Source: Oscillospiraceae bacterium
GTDB lineage: Bacteria > Bacillota > Clostridia > Oscillospirales > Oscillospiraceae
Length of the DNA stretch: 34,146 nucleotides
Assembly: GCA_031261745.1 (NCBI GenBank)
Contig: JAISJC010000088.1
Span: 1-34,146 of the forward strand
Direction of reading: 5' to 3'
Every line of letters starts with the position of its first letter. Position 1 is the stretch's first letter. The position numbers and the translations under genes are program-made. The notes beneath the pieces were generated by a model that saw only the letters and a program-made list of their open reading frames with translations, was not told where the DNA came from and searched no databases. This document shows, piece after piece, positions 1-8,623 of this stretch.

Positions 1-378
1 GACGATATGCTGGCTGTATACGCCGACGATTTCGACAACCTCGTCATCGCGTCGCCCGTGTATTACGGCACGCTGACGGGTCCGATGATGTCGCTCGCGA
101 GCCGCCTGCAAATCCACCACACGGCGAAGCATATGCGCGGCACGCCGAACGTGTTGCGCCCCAAGCGCGGCGCGGTTTTTCTCACGGGCGGCGGCAAGGG
201 CAACCCCGACGGCGCGGTGCGGTTTTCATACACTGTTATGCGGATTTTGAACGCGACGCTCGATGACCGCGACGTCGTAACGTCGATGAAAACCGACGAC
301 ATTCCCGCGCGCGACGACGCGGCTGCGCTCGCAGCCGTGCGGGAGATTGCGCGGCGGCTGAACGCGCAGTGCGACTGA
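1..378 (+). CDS. Flavodoxin/NADPH-dependent FMN reductase family protein, C-terminal part
   Basis: The reading frame is open from the left edge of the window, so the gene begins upstream; the Met at position 7 is probably internal. What remains is the second half of a flavodoxin-like fold. The segment VIASPVYYGTLTG, in which a hydrophobic strand leads into an S-P-x-Y-x-G loop, is the typical flavin-binding loop of NADPH-dependent FMN reductases and multimeric flavodoxins. It is followed by a helix (PMMSLASRL) and a Gly-rich FLTGGGKGN loop. Such proteins carry FMN and move electrons in the cytoplasm; the partner cannot be told from here. The stop lies 10 bases before the VanZ-like gene, which has its own GGAG ribosome site, so the two may be co-transcribed. 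Family assignment is fairly secure, substrate unknown. Confidence 0.75.
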   Translation, partial: DDMLAVYADDFDNLVIASPVYYGTLTGPMMSLASRLQIHHTAKHMRGTPNVLRPKRGAVFLTGGGKGNPDGAVRFSYTVMRILNATLDDRDVVTSMKTDDIPARDDAAALAAVREIARRLNAQCD

Positions 379-388
379 CGGAGAAAAT

Positions 389-937
389 ATGCCGTTTTAT
401 GTTTTTGGGGTACTCAAACACGCGCTGTACTTTTTGCCCGCGTATGCTCTTGCACGGGTTATCACGATATTCGCACTGGAAAAAAGAGGGCTGAAAACCA
501 CAGCCCTGCGCGAGGCGGGATTGTTAGTTTTGTTTCTGTACCTGTTTGCGCTCCTGCACGTCACGGTGAACTATGTCCGCCTGTTCGGCTTTGATTTTCA
601 GCTCGCGGAACGCTACAATCTCGTCCCCTTTGCGGGACTTGCGACGGTTACGGCCGCGGGGAACACGGCGTACGCCGTGCGGAATATTCTCGGCAATATA
701 GTGCTGTTTGTGCCGTTGGGCGTTCTACTTCCGCTGCTGTGGAGGAGATTTACGCCGGTAAAAACCGTCATTGTGGGTGCCGCGCTGTCGCTCGCGATTG
801 AGGTGACTCAGTTTTTTACGGGCAGGGGAACCGACATCGACGATTTAATTCTGAACACGCTCGGCACCCTGTGCGGCTGCTGCGTCTACCTCATTTTGCG
901 AAAAACGATTGCGGGGAGGCTGAACTATGAAAAATAA
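389..937 (+). CDS. VanZ-like family membrane protein
   Basis: A 182-residue protein with about four to five hydrophobic segments. The first covers residues 5-25, others lie near 45-60 and 95-125, and the last is near the C-terminus. It carries the VanZ-family signature: YNLVPFAGL, then NILGNIVLFVPLG, then E-x-TQFFTGRGTDIDD and a following N-T-L-G. The VanZ family is named after a teicoplanin-resistance accessory protein, but most members are uncharacterised membrane proteins of Gram-positive bacteria, and no van genes are nearby. I therefore do not infer glycopeptide resistance. The start is the ATG preceded by GGAG seven bases upstream. The end overlaps the next gene by 11 bases, which suggests translational coupling to the lipoprotein. 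Confidence 0.85.
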   Translation: MPFYVFGVLKHALYFLPAYALARVITIFALEKRGLKTTALREAGLLVLFLYLFALLHVTVNYVRLFGFDFQLAERYNLVPFAGLATVTAAGNTAYAVRNILGNIVLFVPLGVLLPLLWRRFTPVKTVIVGAALSLAIEVTQFFTGRGTDIDDLILNTLGTLCGCCVYLILRKTIAGRLNYEK

Positions 938-2120
938 ATCACGGCTCGCGCTCCTGCTTGCGGTTTTGCTCTTGGTCGCCTGCGCCGCAGTGACCGAGCC
1001 GCAGGAAACCGAAACGCCGACAGCAACACCGGCAGTTGAGGAGCCAACACCGGCAGAAGAATTCCCGCGAGAAGCTCCGTTGTACATTCCGCCGATGTTC
1101 AGTTCAATCAGTGAGTTTGATATGAAATATGATATTCTCGTGAGCGGAGAAATTCAGAATGCGGATATTCGTTACGGTATGGATTACGCGCTGATAACAA
1201 CCGCAACCGCGACATATACAGACGCGCAAAAAGCGTATATTGATATGCAAAATCGTCGGCTCGGCACGCGATACACATATGATACGGATATGTTTGACCG
1301 TAGCGACCGAAATGAGAACATCTTTCTTATGACGCGAGACGGGAAAAGATTTTTGACGACTGTTGACTCTTATTCGCAGTCCGGCGGGTCACTAATTTTG
1401 TATGACGGAAACATACGGACTGTTCTTGAAGAAACTAATGCATATTCTGTCACCGATTACTTTACACCGGAATTGAGTTACAGAGTTGTTAGAAACTGGG
1501 GTGAAAACGATTATTTAATAGAGTTGGAGACGAACGAAAAAATAGAGTTGGGAGACAATTGGCGGGTCACATTCAACGCTGATGCAAGCGTTTATTCGGT
1601 TTCAAGCTATTCTGAAAACGCACAATCAATTTTGATTTATGCCGTAGGGCGTGAAGAACCGATTTTTGAATTCGACGTTTACCAATATTTGGTTGACCCA
1701 ACGCTTTCGTGTTACATTTCACAGATTGCCGGGGACAGCGAATCCGGTTTTGTCTTATTTAACAACACCGTACGAGCATATAAGTTATCATACCCGAGCG
1801 GCAAGGTAGAGGTTCTTGGCGATTATATGTTTGAACCGCAGTTCTCGCCGGACGGCAATTATTTGGCGTACACGTCACTGCACGATTTCAACTGGAATAA
1901 TAGAGTTGTACTGCTTGGCGTGGGCGGAAAGCCAAAAAATTCAATGTACGCGCAGCTTTGGATTAATATGGAAATGTTAGACCGTGGTTGGTATATTAAA
2001 GAAATAACAACCGGTAAAACCGCGTTTTTTGACCCTGACGGAGGACCGCTGCCGGAAAACTATTCCTCGATGTACGGCGACCTAATGATTCGCTCGTGGT
2101 TAGAACGGGACACGGATTGA
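927..2120 (+). CDS. Secreted lipoprotein with beta-propeller-like repeat
   Basis: A 397-residue protein starting at an ATG inside the end of the VanZ-like gene, with GGAGG eight bases upstream. The N-terminus is a lipoprotein signal: Lys-rich start, hydrophobic run and a LVAC lipobox with the lipidated Cys at residue 19. A Pro/Thr/Glu-rich linker (residues about 22-50) follows, typical of extracellular tethered proteins. The rest is rich in aromatic and beta-forming residues. Near residue 305 the motif FEPQFSPDGNYLAYTS matches the PD40/WD40-like beta-propeller repeat seen in TolB-type proteins. I do not recognise a specific function; a surface-anchored sensing or binding domain is likely. The gene is visibly richer in A and T than its neighbours from about position 1100 onward. 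Confidence 0.8.
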   Translation: MKNKSRLALLLAVLLLVACAAVTEPQETETPTATPAVEEPTPAEEFPREAPLYIPPMFSSISEFDMKYDILVSGEIQNADIRYGMDYALITTATATYTDAQKAYIDMQNRRLGTRYTYDTDMFDRSDRNENIFLMTRDGKRFLTTVDSYSQSGGSLILYDGNIRTVLEETNAYSVTDYFTPELSYRVVRNWGENDYLIELETNEKIELGDNWRVTFNADASVYSVSSYSENAQSILIYAVGREEPIFEFDVYQYLVDPTLSCYISQIAGDSESGFVLFNNTVRAYKLSYPSGKVEVLGDYMFEPQFSPDGNYLAYTSLHDFNWNNRVVLLGVGGKPKNSMYAQLWINMEMLDRGWYIKEITTGKTAFFDPDGGPLPENYSSMYGDLMIRSWLERDTD

Positions 2121-2130
2121 ACATTCCCTC

Positions 2131-2159
2131 TTGACATTTCGCCGGAAATAGTGGACAAT
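2131..2159 (+). promoter_or_regulatory. Promoter for the URO-D family gene
   Basis: A perfect -35 box TTGACA (2131-2136) and GACAAT (2154-2159, four of six matches to TATAAT) are separated by 17 bases. It lies in the 82-base gap between the lipoprotein stop and the URO-D family start, leaving a leader of about 37 bases that ends in AGGAGG. This indicates independent transcription of the downstream gene. Confidence 0.6.
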
Positions 2160-2202
2160 AGGAGCAATAACTATACATAAATACAAAACAGGAGGTTTCC
2201 CA

Positions 2203-3300
2203 ATGGCAATACCGAAGTTTGACCCGAAAGAGCTGAAAGTCGTCAGCGAAAAAGCGTCTTTTATGCCCGGAGCGGGTATTCCCATCTACGATTTCCCGGT
2301 GACCCCGCGCGAGGCCTACCGCGCATTGTACGAGGGCAAGCCGATTTGGCAGATGACCGGCTTGGAGTACCAGATGTTCGCCCCGCGCGTCAACCCGGAT
2401 AACATTGCGCGCGCAATGGTTATCGACGGAAGCCCGTTCACGGGCGCGCCGACGGGCGGCAAGGATATGTTCGGCATCGACTGGGAGTTCGTCCCCTCCG
2501 TCGGCGGCTCGATTGTCCACCCCGGCAAGCCGCTTTTCACCGACGCGAACGACTGGGAAAAGAAAATCGTCTGGCCGGACGTTGACAGCTGGAACTGGAA
2601 AGAAAACGGCGAGCAGAACAAGGCGTTCCTGTCCGACACTTACTGGAACCAGTGTTGGTTCCAGAACGGCTGGTTTGAGCGTTTAATCAGCTTTATGGAC
2701 TTTGAACCCGCGCTTATGGCGTTGTTCGACGAAGACCAGCAGGACGCAACCAAGGCGTTCTTCGACAAGCTCGCGGATCTGTACATAGACATTCTCGACC
2801 ACCACTTCCACTACTTCCCGCAAATCGACGAGATGTATATGCACGATGACTGGGGCTCGCAGAAAGAGACCTTCTTCTCGCCCGCGCTGTGCGCTGAAAT
2901 GATTGTGCCGTCGATGAAAAAGGTCACGGACTTCATCCATTCCACGGGCCGCTTCGCGCAGCTGCATTCCTGCGGACAAATCTACAAGCAGGTTCCGAAT
3001 ATGGCCGCCGCAGGCTGGGACGCGTGGAGCGGACAGGCGATGAACGACTCTCAGAAGATTTACAACGACTTCGGTGATAAGCTTCTAATCGGCGTGTCGC
3101 CCGACGTGTTCGACCCGACGACCGCGGACGAGGACGAGCAGCGCGCCGTCGCGAAAAGCTACGCGGAGCGGTTCTGTCAGCCCGGCAAGCCGTCGTATTT
3201 CGGTATGTACTGGAACGGCGTCCGCAACGGCTCCGACGCGCTTACGCTCGCGTTCCGCGAGGAGCTGTATAAGCAGTCACGCATCAATTACGGGAAATAA
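2203..3300 (+). CDS. Uroporphyrinogen decarboxylase (URO-D) family protein, probable corrinoid/methyl-group methyltransferase type
   Basis: A 365-residue cytoplasmic protein with an ideal start: AGGAGG seven bases before the ATG. The C-terminal half follows the URO-D-fold methyltransferase pattern. There is an Asp-rich strand (EMYMHDDWGSQ, about 210-220), then LHSCGQ with His255 and Cys257, and a later Cys325, which together could form the His-x-Cys...Cys zinc site of MtaA/MtbA-like enzymes. Those enzymes move methyl groups between corrinoid proteins and thiols. True haem-pathway HemE lacks this zinc set, and no other haem genes are here, so I favour the methyltransferase branch. No corrinoid-binding protein or MtaB-like partner lies beside it, so substrate and partner are unknown. 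Transcribed alone: own promoter upstream, strong hairpin downstream. Confidence 0.82.
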   Translation: MAIPKFDPKELKVVSEKASFMPGAGIPIYDFPVTPREAYRALYEGKPIWQMTGLEYQMFAPRVNPDNIARAMVIDGSPFTGAPTGGKDMFGIDWEFVPSVGGSIVHPGKPLFTDANDWEKKIVWPDVDSWNWKENGEQNKAFLSDTYWNQCWFQNGWFERLISFMDFEPALMALFDEDQQDATKAFFDKLADLYIDILDHHFHYFPQIDEMYMHDDWGSQKETFFSPALCAEMIVPSMKKVTDFIHSTGRFAQLHSCGQIYKQVPNMAAAGWDAWSGQAMNDSQKIYNDFGDKLLIGVSPDVFDPTTADEDEQRAVAKSYAERFCQPGKPSYFGMYWNGVRNGSDALTLAFREELYKQSRINYGK

Positions 3301-3308
3301 ATAATCGA

Positions 3309-3342
3309 GAAGAACCGCCCCGACTTGTCGGGGCGGTTCTTC
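3309..3342. terminator. Bidirectional terminator between convergent genes
   Basis: A perfect 16-base inverted repeat (GAAGAACCGCCCCGAC and its complement) with a very short centre lies in the 44-base gap between the URO-D family stop and the stop of the giant pilus-locus gene on the other strand. The stem is very GC-rich and ends in AAGAA/TTCTT. There is no long T tract, but the position between convergent genes makes a shared terminator the natural reading. Confidence 0.8.
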
Positions 3343-3344
3343 GT

Positions 3345-6300
3345 CTACCTCAAATCAATCAGCCCGATGCGTCTTAGTGTCAGCGCGGCGGTGCCGCTCA
3401 GCGGCGGCTCCGCGCCGTCGGTTGAAACGGTGACGTAGACGGTGACGGTCGTCGTGTCGCTCACCTGTGCCGCAACGGCTTGCGGGATATAGAAGCGGTA
3501 GACGTGCGGCAACTGGTGGCTGCTTTCGGGGTCGGTCACGGCCCCGCCGGCTATGGTCTGATTGTCGATGTCGTACCGCAAAACCGCGCTGTCAAACGGA
3601 ACGCGCTCCGCGCTGTCGCCGACGCTGTACGCAAAGCTCACGGAGTGCGGCGCGACCGACGGGTCCACGAACGAGAAGTACGCGGCGTACATCTCCGCGT
3701 CCGGCTCCGCGCCGAGAACGGAGAAATAGTGGCTCTGCGTTTCAATGCCGTACCTGTCGCGGACGGTGACAATCGGGTTTTGGCGTCGGCTGCGGTGCGC
3801 GGCAATCATCGTGTTCACGAACAGCTGCGCCTCCGCCTCCGGCACGGACGCGAGCGTGTTGTTCGCGGCGTTGACGCGGTGTCCTACGCCGGAATAGGTG
3901 ACGTTGCCCATCGTGTAGATATAGTAGCCGCTCGCCGCGTCGTTGTAGTTGTACGGCCCGCGGCCCGCGTTCGCGCCCGCGAGGTTCCCGCCGAGCGAGT
4001 ACCAGACTACGAGGTCGGGAGTGTTCATATTCAGCTCGTAGAACTGGTTGTGCGTCGGCGCGACGGTCAGCGTGTTGCCCGCGATCCCGTAACCCGGCGG
4101 GTCAAACAGCTGCGTGTTGATGTTAAACGGATACGTCGTCAACTGGCCCTTGTTGACCTGCGTGACGAGGTTCGTCATCGTGTTGTAGTTGTGGTCCGGC
4201 GGGGGATTGACGCTGTTCGCGGAGCCGAACACATTCCCGTACCAGTCCGTAATGCCGTCCTGCAAAACGTACGACGTGAAGCCCTGCGATTTCGCCGTCA
4301 GCACCGTCGCCCTGCCGGATTTCGGCTGATAGGGCGTTTCGGTGTCGGCTCCGCCGGCGATGCCGTACTTGTCCATTCCGCCGTGCGCGCGAATCATCGG
4401 CGTGAGATAGACGCTTGCGGTGTGGCCGTTTGTGCCGTTGCCGTAATGCGCGCCGGTGGCGTAATTCGCGTCGCCCTGTACGGGCGAGGTGTTGATTTTC
4501 GATGTCGTGTCGTGCGTGAAAAGAACGGCCTTTCCGTCCGCGATATAGCTCTCAATCGCGGCGGTGAGATTGCGCGAGAAACCCACGCCGTCGGAGCCGT
4601 TCGCGCCGCTATTCGCGCCCGCTCCGTAAGCGTCGGCGAAGCCGATTACGAGCATATCAAAATTGTCGAGGAACGCGGCTATCGACGCTTCCGTGTCCGT
4701 CCAGAACCGCGCGTTCGCGCCCGCGCCCGTCGGCGCGATTACCGCGTCGTTTTTGTCCCGGACGGGGAACGTGTTATTGCCTGTTTTTATGCTGTTGCCG
4801 ACCATATTCGGAAGAGCGGTTTTAATCGGCCGCCCGTCGAAAAACACGGAGTTCAGCGTGATATTGAAGTCCTTTGTGCCGTTCACGGCGGCGATTTGCG
4901 CGGAATATTGCGGATTTGCTTCGAGAATGACGGTCGCAAGCCCCTGGTTTTGCAAATTCGCGTTGGTGCCGCCCGCGTCGGGGCTGTTGACGAACGCGCC
5001 GTAGGCGACGATTTGCAGGACGTTAATCTTTTCCGCCGTCTGCCCCTCGGCGGGTCTGACGCGCGTGTAGCCGATTTGCGAGCCGTGCGAGATGTTCTCG
5101 GCCGTGTTTTTCACGACTTCGAGCTTCCACGGGACAATGCCCACCTTGTCCTCCGGCAGCGTCGTGCCGACGGTGTATTCCGTCCCCGCACGGAGGCGGA
5201 AAACGCGCGTTTCTCCGTCCAATTCGGGCGTGAGCAGCCGCCCCGCGGACGAAACGTCGAACGAAACGGCCTCATCGGGCGTGTATATGCCGGAGGCGTT
5301 CGCGTCAATCAGCAGATTTACGTTATACGTCGTCACGGACGGCGTCGCGTCCGTCGGGTCGCTGATTGTGAACGTGTAGCGCAGAGACGAACCCGACGCG
5401 TTGAAGCTGTCCACGCCGGTGTAAGCCGTCGGAGACGCGGCGAGTATAATCTGCGGCTTGGACAGCGTGATATAGCTCGCCAAGTCCGCGCGCGCGGCGG
5501 CAGCCGCCAGCGAGCTTGCCGAAAAGGCGTTCGGCTTCGATAGATTCTCGGTCATAAACGCGTAGAGATATGAGCAGTTATCCACCGCGTTCGCGTTGGC
5601 GGCCGCGCCGCCGACAAGCCCGTCGGCGAACACGACGGGATAGCCAGCCGCCGCGAACGCGCCGAGCGCGGCCTTTTTATCGCGCGAAATATCGTTGCCG
5701 GGGAAACGGAAATTGCGCGCGGTGTTGTTCGCGTTATTTGCGGCGTTTACGGCGCGGGCGGCACCCGCGCCTGTGAAATCGCTCGCGAGAAGCCCGCCGA
5801 GAATGGAGGTCGGCTGCGCCGCCGTGTCGCCGATGTTGAAGTACAGCAGACCGTCCATAGCGTTGTCCGTGAAGTCTGTCCGCTCTGTCGCGCCCGCGCC
5901 CGCCGTGCGGAAGTGCGCGAGGGAATCGCCGAAGTAAATCAGCTCGTAGCTCTCGGATAAATCGTCGATGCGACCGTTGAATTCCACCGTGGACATCGTG
6001 GAAATCCTGCAAAAATCCGCGTCCGCGTTAATCCGCGCGGCATAGTCGGGCAGCCACTGCGCGAGCATATTTTTCGTCAAACGTCCCGCCGTTCCCGCCG
6101 CGTCGCCGAGGTTATAGCGCGGCTGAATTTCAAGAACGCGCAACTGCGTCAGCGGCTTCGCCCGCCGCTCTCCGCCGAAGTTCAGGATATGGCGAATCGC
6201 CGTCGCGATCGATGCGGTTTCGGGCAGGGGAGCTTCGCCGCCGGAGACGCGCCGCAGGAAGTTCTCGTATTTGATCGCGTCCGTCACGGCGGCAAATTCT

Positions 6301-7709
6301 GGCGGAATCGGCGCGAACGGTGTCGCAAAATCGCGCGTGAGCAGCGGCGAGTCCCAATAGAAAACGCCGCCGTCAATGCCGCCGGACGCCGCGCCCGTGA
6401 AAATTACGGGGAGAGGCCGAACCGCGTTCGCAATCGCGTCGTTCAGCGCGGCGGACGCAAAGCCGACGGGCGCGACGACGAGGTCAAACGCGCCGAAGTC
6501 GGTGTTTTCGGGAACGGCACCGATGGCGTGCGCCGTGACGCTGTACGCGATTTGCGGCTGTGTCGCGTCAAGGTCCGTGTCCAGCGCAAAGCGTGAAAAC
6601 CAGTCGCGGCTCACAAATCCGCCGGAATACAGGACGCTCTGCGTCGTAATCTGCGCGTCCTCGGCGTCGCCGTCCGCACCGCTCAAATCAAAGTCAAGGT
6701 CGTAATCGCCGCCTGTCCCGATGAGCGTGTAATGGTTCGTCGGCTCGCTTTTTATATAGCCGGATTCCGTTGCGGCGTAAGTGAGATCGCCCGCGAGGAG
6801 GTATACACGTTCACCGGCTTCAAGCGGCGTTTTCGGCTCCGCCGCCGGAATAATGCCGCCGATAATATTCAAATCTGGCGCGTAAAAGTAGTCCGACGCG
6901 AACGCCGCCTCATTGAAAACGCCGCTCTCGGTGCATTCGTCGATAATCGGCTGCAAATCCGGCCAGGTAGAGCGGTACTCGAACGCGACATTTTCCCCCT
7001 CCGCGATTTTACGGTAAATCGCGGGGCTTTCCGCACCCTCCGGCGGCGCGGCGGACAATAGGTTAATCGGCGCGAAATCCGCCTCGGTTAGCGCGTAATA
7101 ATAGCCCTCGGAAGCGGGCAAATCGTCGTACAGCGTCAGATAACCGCCGGCAATCGCGTAACCGCCGCCTGTTTTGTCGTCAGCGAGGGAAAATTTGCGC
7201 GTTACGCGGAACGCGCCGCCGGCGGCCTCGGTACTGCCGATGATTTTCACATCAACGGTTTCGGCGAAGGGGAGCGTCAGTGTTTGAAGCAGCGCGCGTT
7301 CCCCGGCGGTTTTTTGCCAGTAATACGCCTCGCTATACGGCGCGATGAAGTACGGATACGCGTCCGATTCGCCGGACAAAGCTGTAATATCGGCGGGAAT
7401 CGCAGCCTGAAAGGCGTTGATCGCGGCGGTGCGCTCGTCCTTGCCGCGCGTTCCGGAAATCGCGGCGGCGTAGTCATTGCGCGTAGCGTCATTCGTGTAA
7501 TAGGCGAGCTGCGGGTGACCGCCGTCGGGATATATTTCGAGGATATTGAACGTCCGCGTTTTCAGTGAGTTTTTTATAGTCTCAATCGCGGGCAGAGAGA
7601 GCGCGGCCGCCGGTTCGACCGTTGAATACATCGCGAGCAGTGCGGCAAACACGGTGATAACCACTGCAAATGAACACACGCGACCGAGAGTTTTGTAATT
7701 TCGCTTCAT
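3345..7709 (-). CDS. Giant exported protein, DUF5057-like, last gene of the type IV pilus operon
   Basis: A 1454-residue protein. The N-terminus (Lys/Arg-rich, hydrophobic 13-29, then Ala-rich) is an export signal or signal anchor. The body resembles, from memory, the DUF5057 proteins found in Clostridia pilus loci; function is not known to me. Three related beginnings are visible: TFNILEIYP (52-61), QLRVLEIQP (522-530) and INVLQIVAYG (895-904). Each leads a module. Strand-turn segments of Rossmann or glutamine-amidotransferase-like look (FDLVVAPVGF 408-417; YELIYFGDS 588-596; FDMLVIGFAD 1017-1026 followed by a helix and AVLFTHDTTS 1061-1070) recur. Beta-rich stretches near 750-860 look immunoglobulin-like. 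No LPXTG or SLH anchor is seen at the C-terminus. It starts 9 bases after the preceding minor-pilin stop, so it is co-translated with the pilus genes. A pilus-associated adhesin or tip protein is inference. Confidence 0.75.
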   Translation of the reverse strand: MKRNYKTLGRVCSFAVVITVFAALLAMYSTVEPAAALSLPAIETIKNSLKTRTFNILEIYPDGGHPQLAYYTNDATRNDYAAAISGTRGKDERTAAINAFQAAIPADITALSGESDAYPYFIAPYSEAYYWQKTAGERALLQTLTLPFAETVDVKIIGSTEAAGGAFRVTRKFSLADDKTGGGYAIAGGYLTLYDDLPASEGYYYALTEADFAPINLLSAAPPEGAESPAIYRKIAEGENVAFEYRSTWPDLQPIIDECTESGVFNEAAFASDYFYAPDLNIIGGIIPAAEPKTPLEAGERVYLLAGDLTYAATESGYIKSEPTNHYTLIGTGGDYDLDFDLSGADGDAEDAQITTQSVLYSGGFVSRDWFSRFALDTDLDATQPQIAYSVTAHAIGAVPENTDFGAFDLVVAPVGFASAALNDAIANAVRPLPVIFTGAASGGIDGGVFYWDSPLLTRDFATPFAPIPPEFAAVTDAIKYENFLRRVSGGEAPLPETASIATAIRHILNFGGERRAKPLTQLRVLEIQPRYNLGDAAGTAGRLTKNMLAQWLPDYAARINADADFCRISTMSTVEFNGRIDDLSESYELIYFGDSLAHFRTAGAGATERTDFTDNAMDGLLYFNIGDTAAQPTSILGGLLASDFTGAGAARAVNAANNANNTARNFRFPGNDISRDKKAALGAFAAAGYPVVFADGLVGGAAANANAVDNCSYLYAFMTENLSKPNAFSASSLAAAAARADLASYITLSKPQIILAASPTAYTGVDSFNASGSSLRYTFTISDPTDATPSVTTYNVNLLIDANASGIYTPDEAVSFDVSSAGRLLTPELDGETRVFRLRAGTEYTVGTTLPEDKVGIVPWKLEVVKNTAENISHGSQIGYTRVRPAEGQTAEKINVLQIVAYGAFVNSPDAGGTNANLQNQGLATVILEANPQYSAQIAAVNGTKDFNITLNSVFFDGRPIKTALPNMVGNSIKTGNNTFPVRDKNDAVIAPTGAGANARFWTDTEASIAAFLDNFDMLVIGFADAYGAGANSGANGSDGVGFSRNLTAAIESYIADGKAVLFTHDTTSKINTSPVQGDANYATGAHYGNGTNGHTASVYLTPMIRAHGGMDKYGIAGGADTETPYQPKSGRATVLTAKSQGFTSYVLQDGITDWYGNVFGSANSVNPPPDHNYNTMTNLVTQVNKGQLTTYPFNINTQLFDPPGYGIAGNTLTVAPTHNQFYELNMNTPDLVVWYSLGGNLAGANAGRGPYNYNDAASGYYIYTMGNVTYSGVGHRVNAANNTLASVPEAEAQLFVNTMIAAHRSRRQNPIVTVRDRYGIETQSHYFSVLGAEPDAEMYAAYFSFVDPSVAPHSVSFAYSVGDSAERVPFDSAVLRYDIDNQTIAGGAVTDPESSHQLPHVYRFYIPQAVAAQVSDTTTVTVYVTVSTDGAEPPLSGTAALTLRRIGLIDLR

Positions 7710-7718
7710 TTGAATCCC

Positions 7719-8177
7719 TCACGTTACATTTTCGTTGCGCAGCGCGATCACCTGCATTGCCGAGTATTCTTCGCCGCTCTTTTCCAAGGTGAGCCGGATC
7801 GTGACGGACTTGACGGTCGGTTCCGCGCCGTAATCGTAATCGAACGCGGCGCGAAAGGACGTGACATTGGACGCGAGCTCGTCACCGTTGTAGTGCAGCT
7901 TGTTGCCGTAAAGCGTAAAAATGTGAGTGGCGTCCGTATTGATTATCGTCAGCGCGCCGTCGGAAAACGCGATTTCACCGTTGCAGTCAACAACAAATTC
8001 CCTGATCTGCGCCATAACAATTTGCGACTGTATTTGCAGGGAAACTTCGCCCGAAACCGTGCGGTACATCCGGCTGCCGGCGACCATAAAACCGAGCATA
8101 ATCGCGGAGATTACGGTGAGCAGCGCGAACGCGATTATCAGCTCCAAGAGCGACAGCCCGCGGTTGTCTTTTCTCAT
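7719..8177 (-). CDS. Minor pilin / pseudopilin (GspJ/PilW-like size and position)
   Basis: A 152-residue protein with a class III prepilin leader: six residues, Gly7, then LSLLELI with Glu at mature position +5 and a hydrophobic helix to about residue 28. This is the segment cut and N-methylated by the prepilin peptidase encoded upstream (13709-14470). The soluble part is a small alpha/beta domain with no cysteine except Cys64. Its ATG overlaps the stop of the previous minor pilin (ATGA), showing translational coupling. Minor pilins of this kind prime pilus assembly and sit at the tip in type IV pili and type II secretion systems. The exact subfamily (GspI, J or PilW) cannot be settled by eye. 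Confidence 0.85.
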   Translation of the reverse strand: MRKDNRGLSLLELIIAFALLTVISAIMLGFMVAGSRMYRTVSGEVSLQIQSQIVMAQIREFVVDCNGEIAFSDGALTIINTDATHIFTLYGNKLHYNGDELASNVTSFRAAFDYDYGAEPTVKSVTIRLTLEKSGEEYSAMQVIALRNENVT

Positions 8178-8623
8178 CGCCGCGCGACCCCGTGCTTTCC
8201 GGTTGAACGGATAATCTCAACCGCGTAGGTTTTGCCGCCCGCAGAGAACGTGACCGCCGAGTCGCTGTCCGGTTTCAACCCGCCGGTGGCGCGCTCAAAC
8301 GCGATTGTCACGCCGCCCGCGGGGGAAATGTCCGTGCTTTTCCCGCCGAGGATTTCGGTCTCGGCGACCGCGCCGTTCTCGTAGTATTCGCCGACGATTT
8401 CGCCGCTGCCATCCTTGTAAATCCGCAGGTAAACGTCGCCCTTTCGTCCCATTGAGAACACTTTGCACTTGGCGATCAGCGCGTTTGCCGAACTCGCGGC
8501 GCGCTGCGCCCGTGACGAAAAGAGCGGCGTGAGCGAGGACGCGACAACCGCCGCAAGTGCGGCGAGCAGCGCGATGACGACAATCAATTCGATTAGTGAA
8601 AAGCCCTTGCTATCTCTCTTCAT
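8174..8623 (-). CDS. Minor pilin / pseudopilin (GspH/FimT-like)
   Basis: A 149-residue protein with leader MKRDSKG followed by FSLIELIVVIALLAALAA, giving Phe at +1 and Glu at +5 of the mature protein. The short globular domain has a beta-rich pattern (VYLRIYKDGSGEIVGEYYE) compatible with GspH/FimT. It starts within the last 14 bases of the large PilX/GspK-like gene and ends in an ATGA overlap with the next minor pilin, so three minor-pilin genes here are translationally coupled. Role by family: a subunit of the initiating complex at the pilus tip, located in the membrane before assembly. Confidence 0.85.
   Translation of the reverse strand: MKRDSKGFSLIELIVVIALLAALAAVVASSLTPLFSSRAQRAASSANALIAKCKVFSMGRKGDVYLRIYKDGSGEIVGEYYENGAVAETEILGGKSTDISPAGGVTIAFERATGGLKPDSDSAVTFSAGGKTYAVEIIRSTGKHGVARR

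Noticed and set aside
389-937. Vancomycin or teicoplanin resistance locus because of the VanZ-like gene
   Set aside because: No vanA/B, vanH, vanX, vanR or vanS genes are near, and most VanZ-like proteins are unrelated to resistance.
3480-5543. A 687-codon open frame on the plus strand opposite the giant pilus-locus gene
   Set aside because: It is extremely rich in Arg, Val, Ala and Gly, has no ribosome site or recognisable domain, and is the expected mirror of GC-rich codons on the other strand, where the frame has an export signal and operon context.
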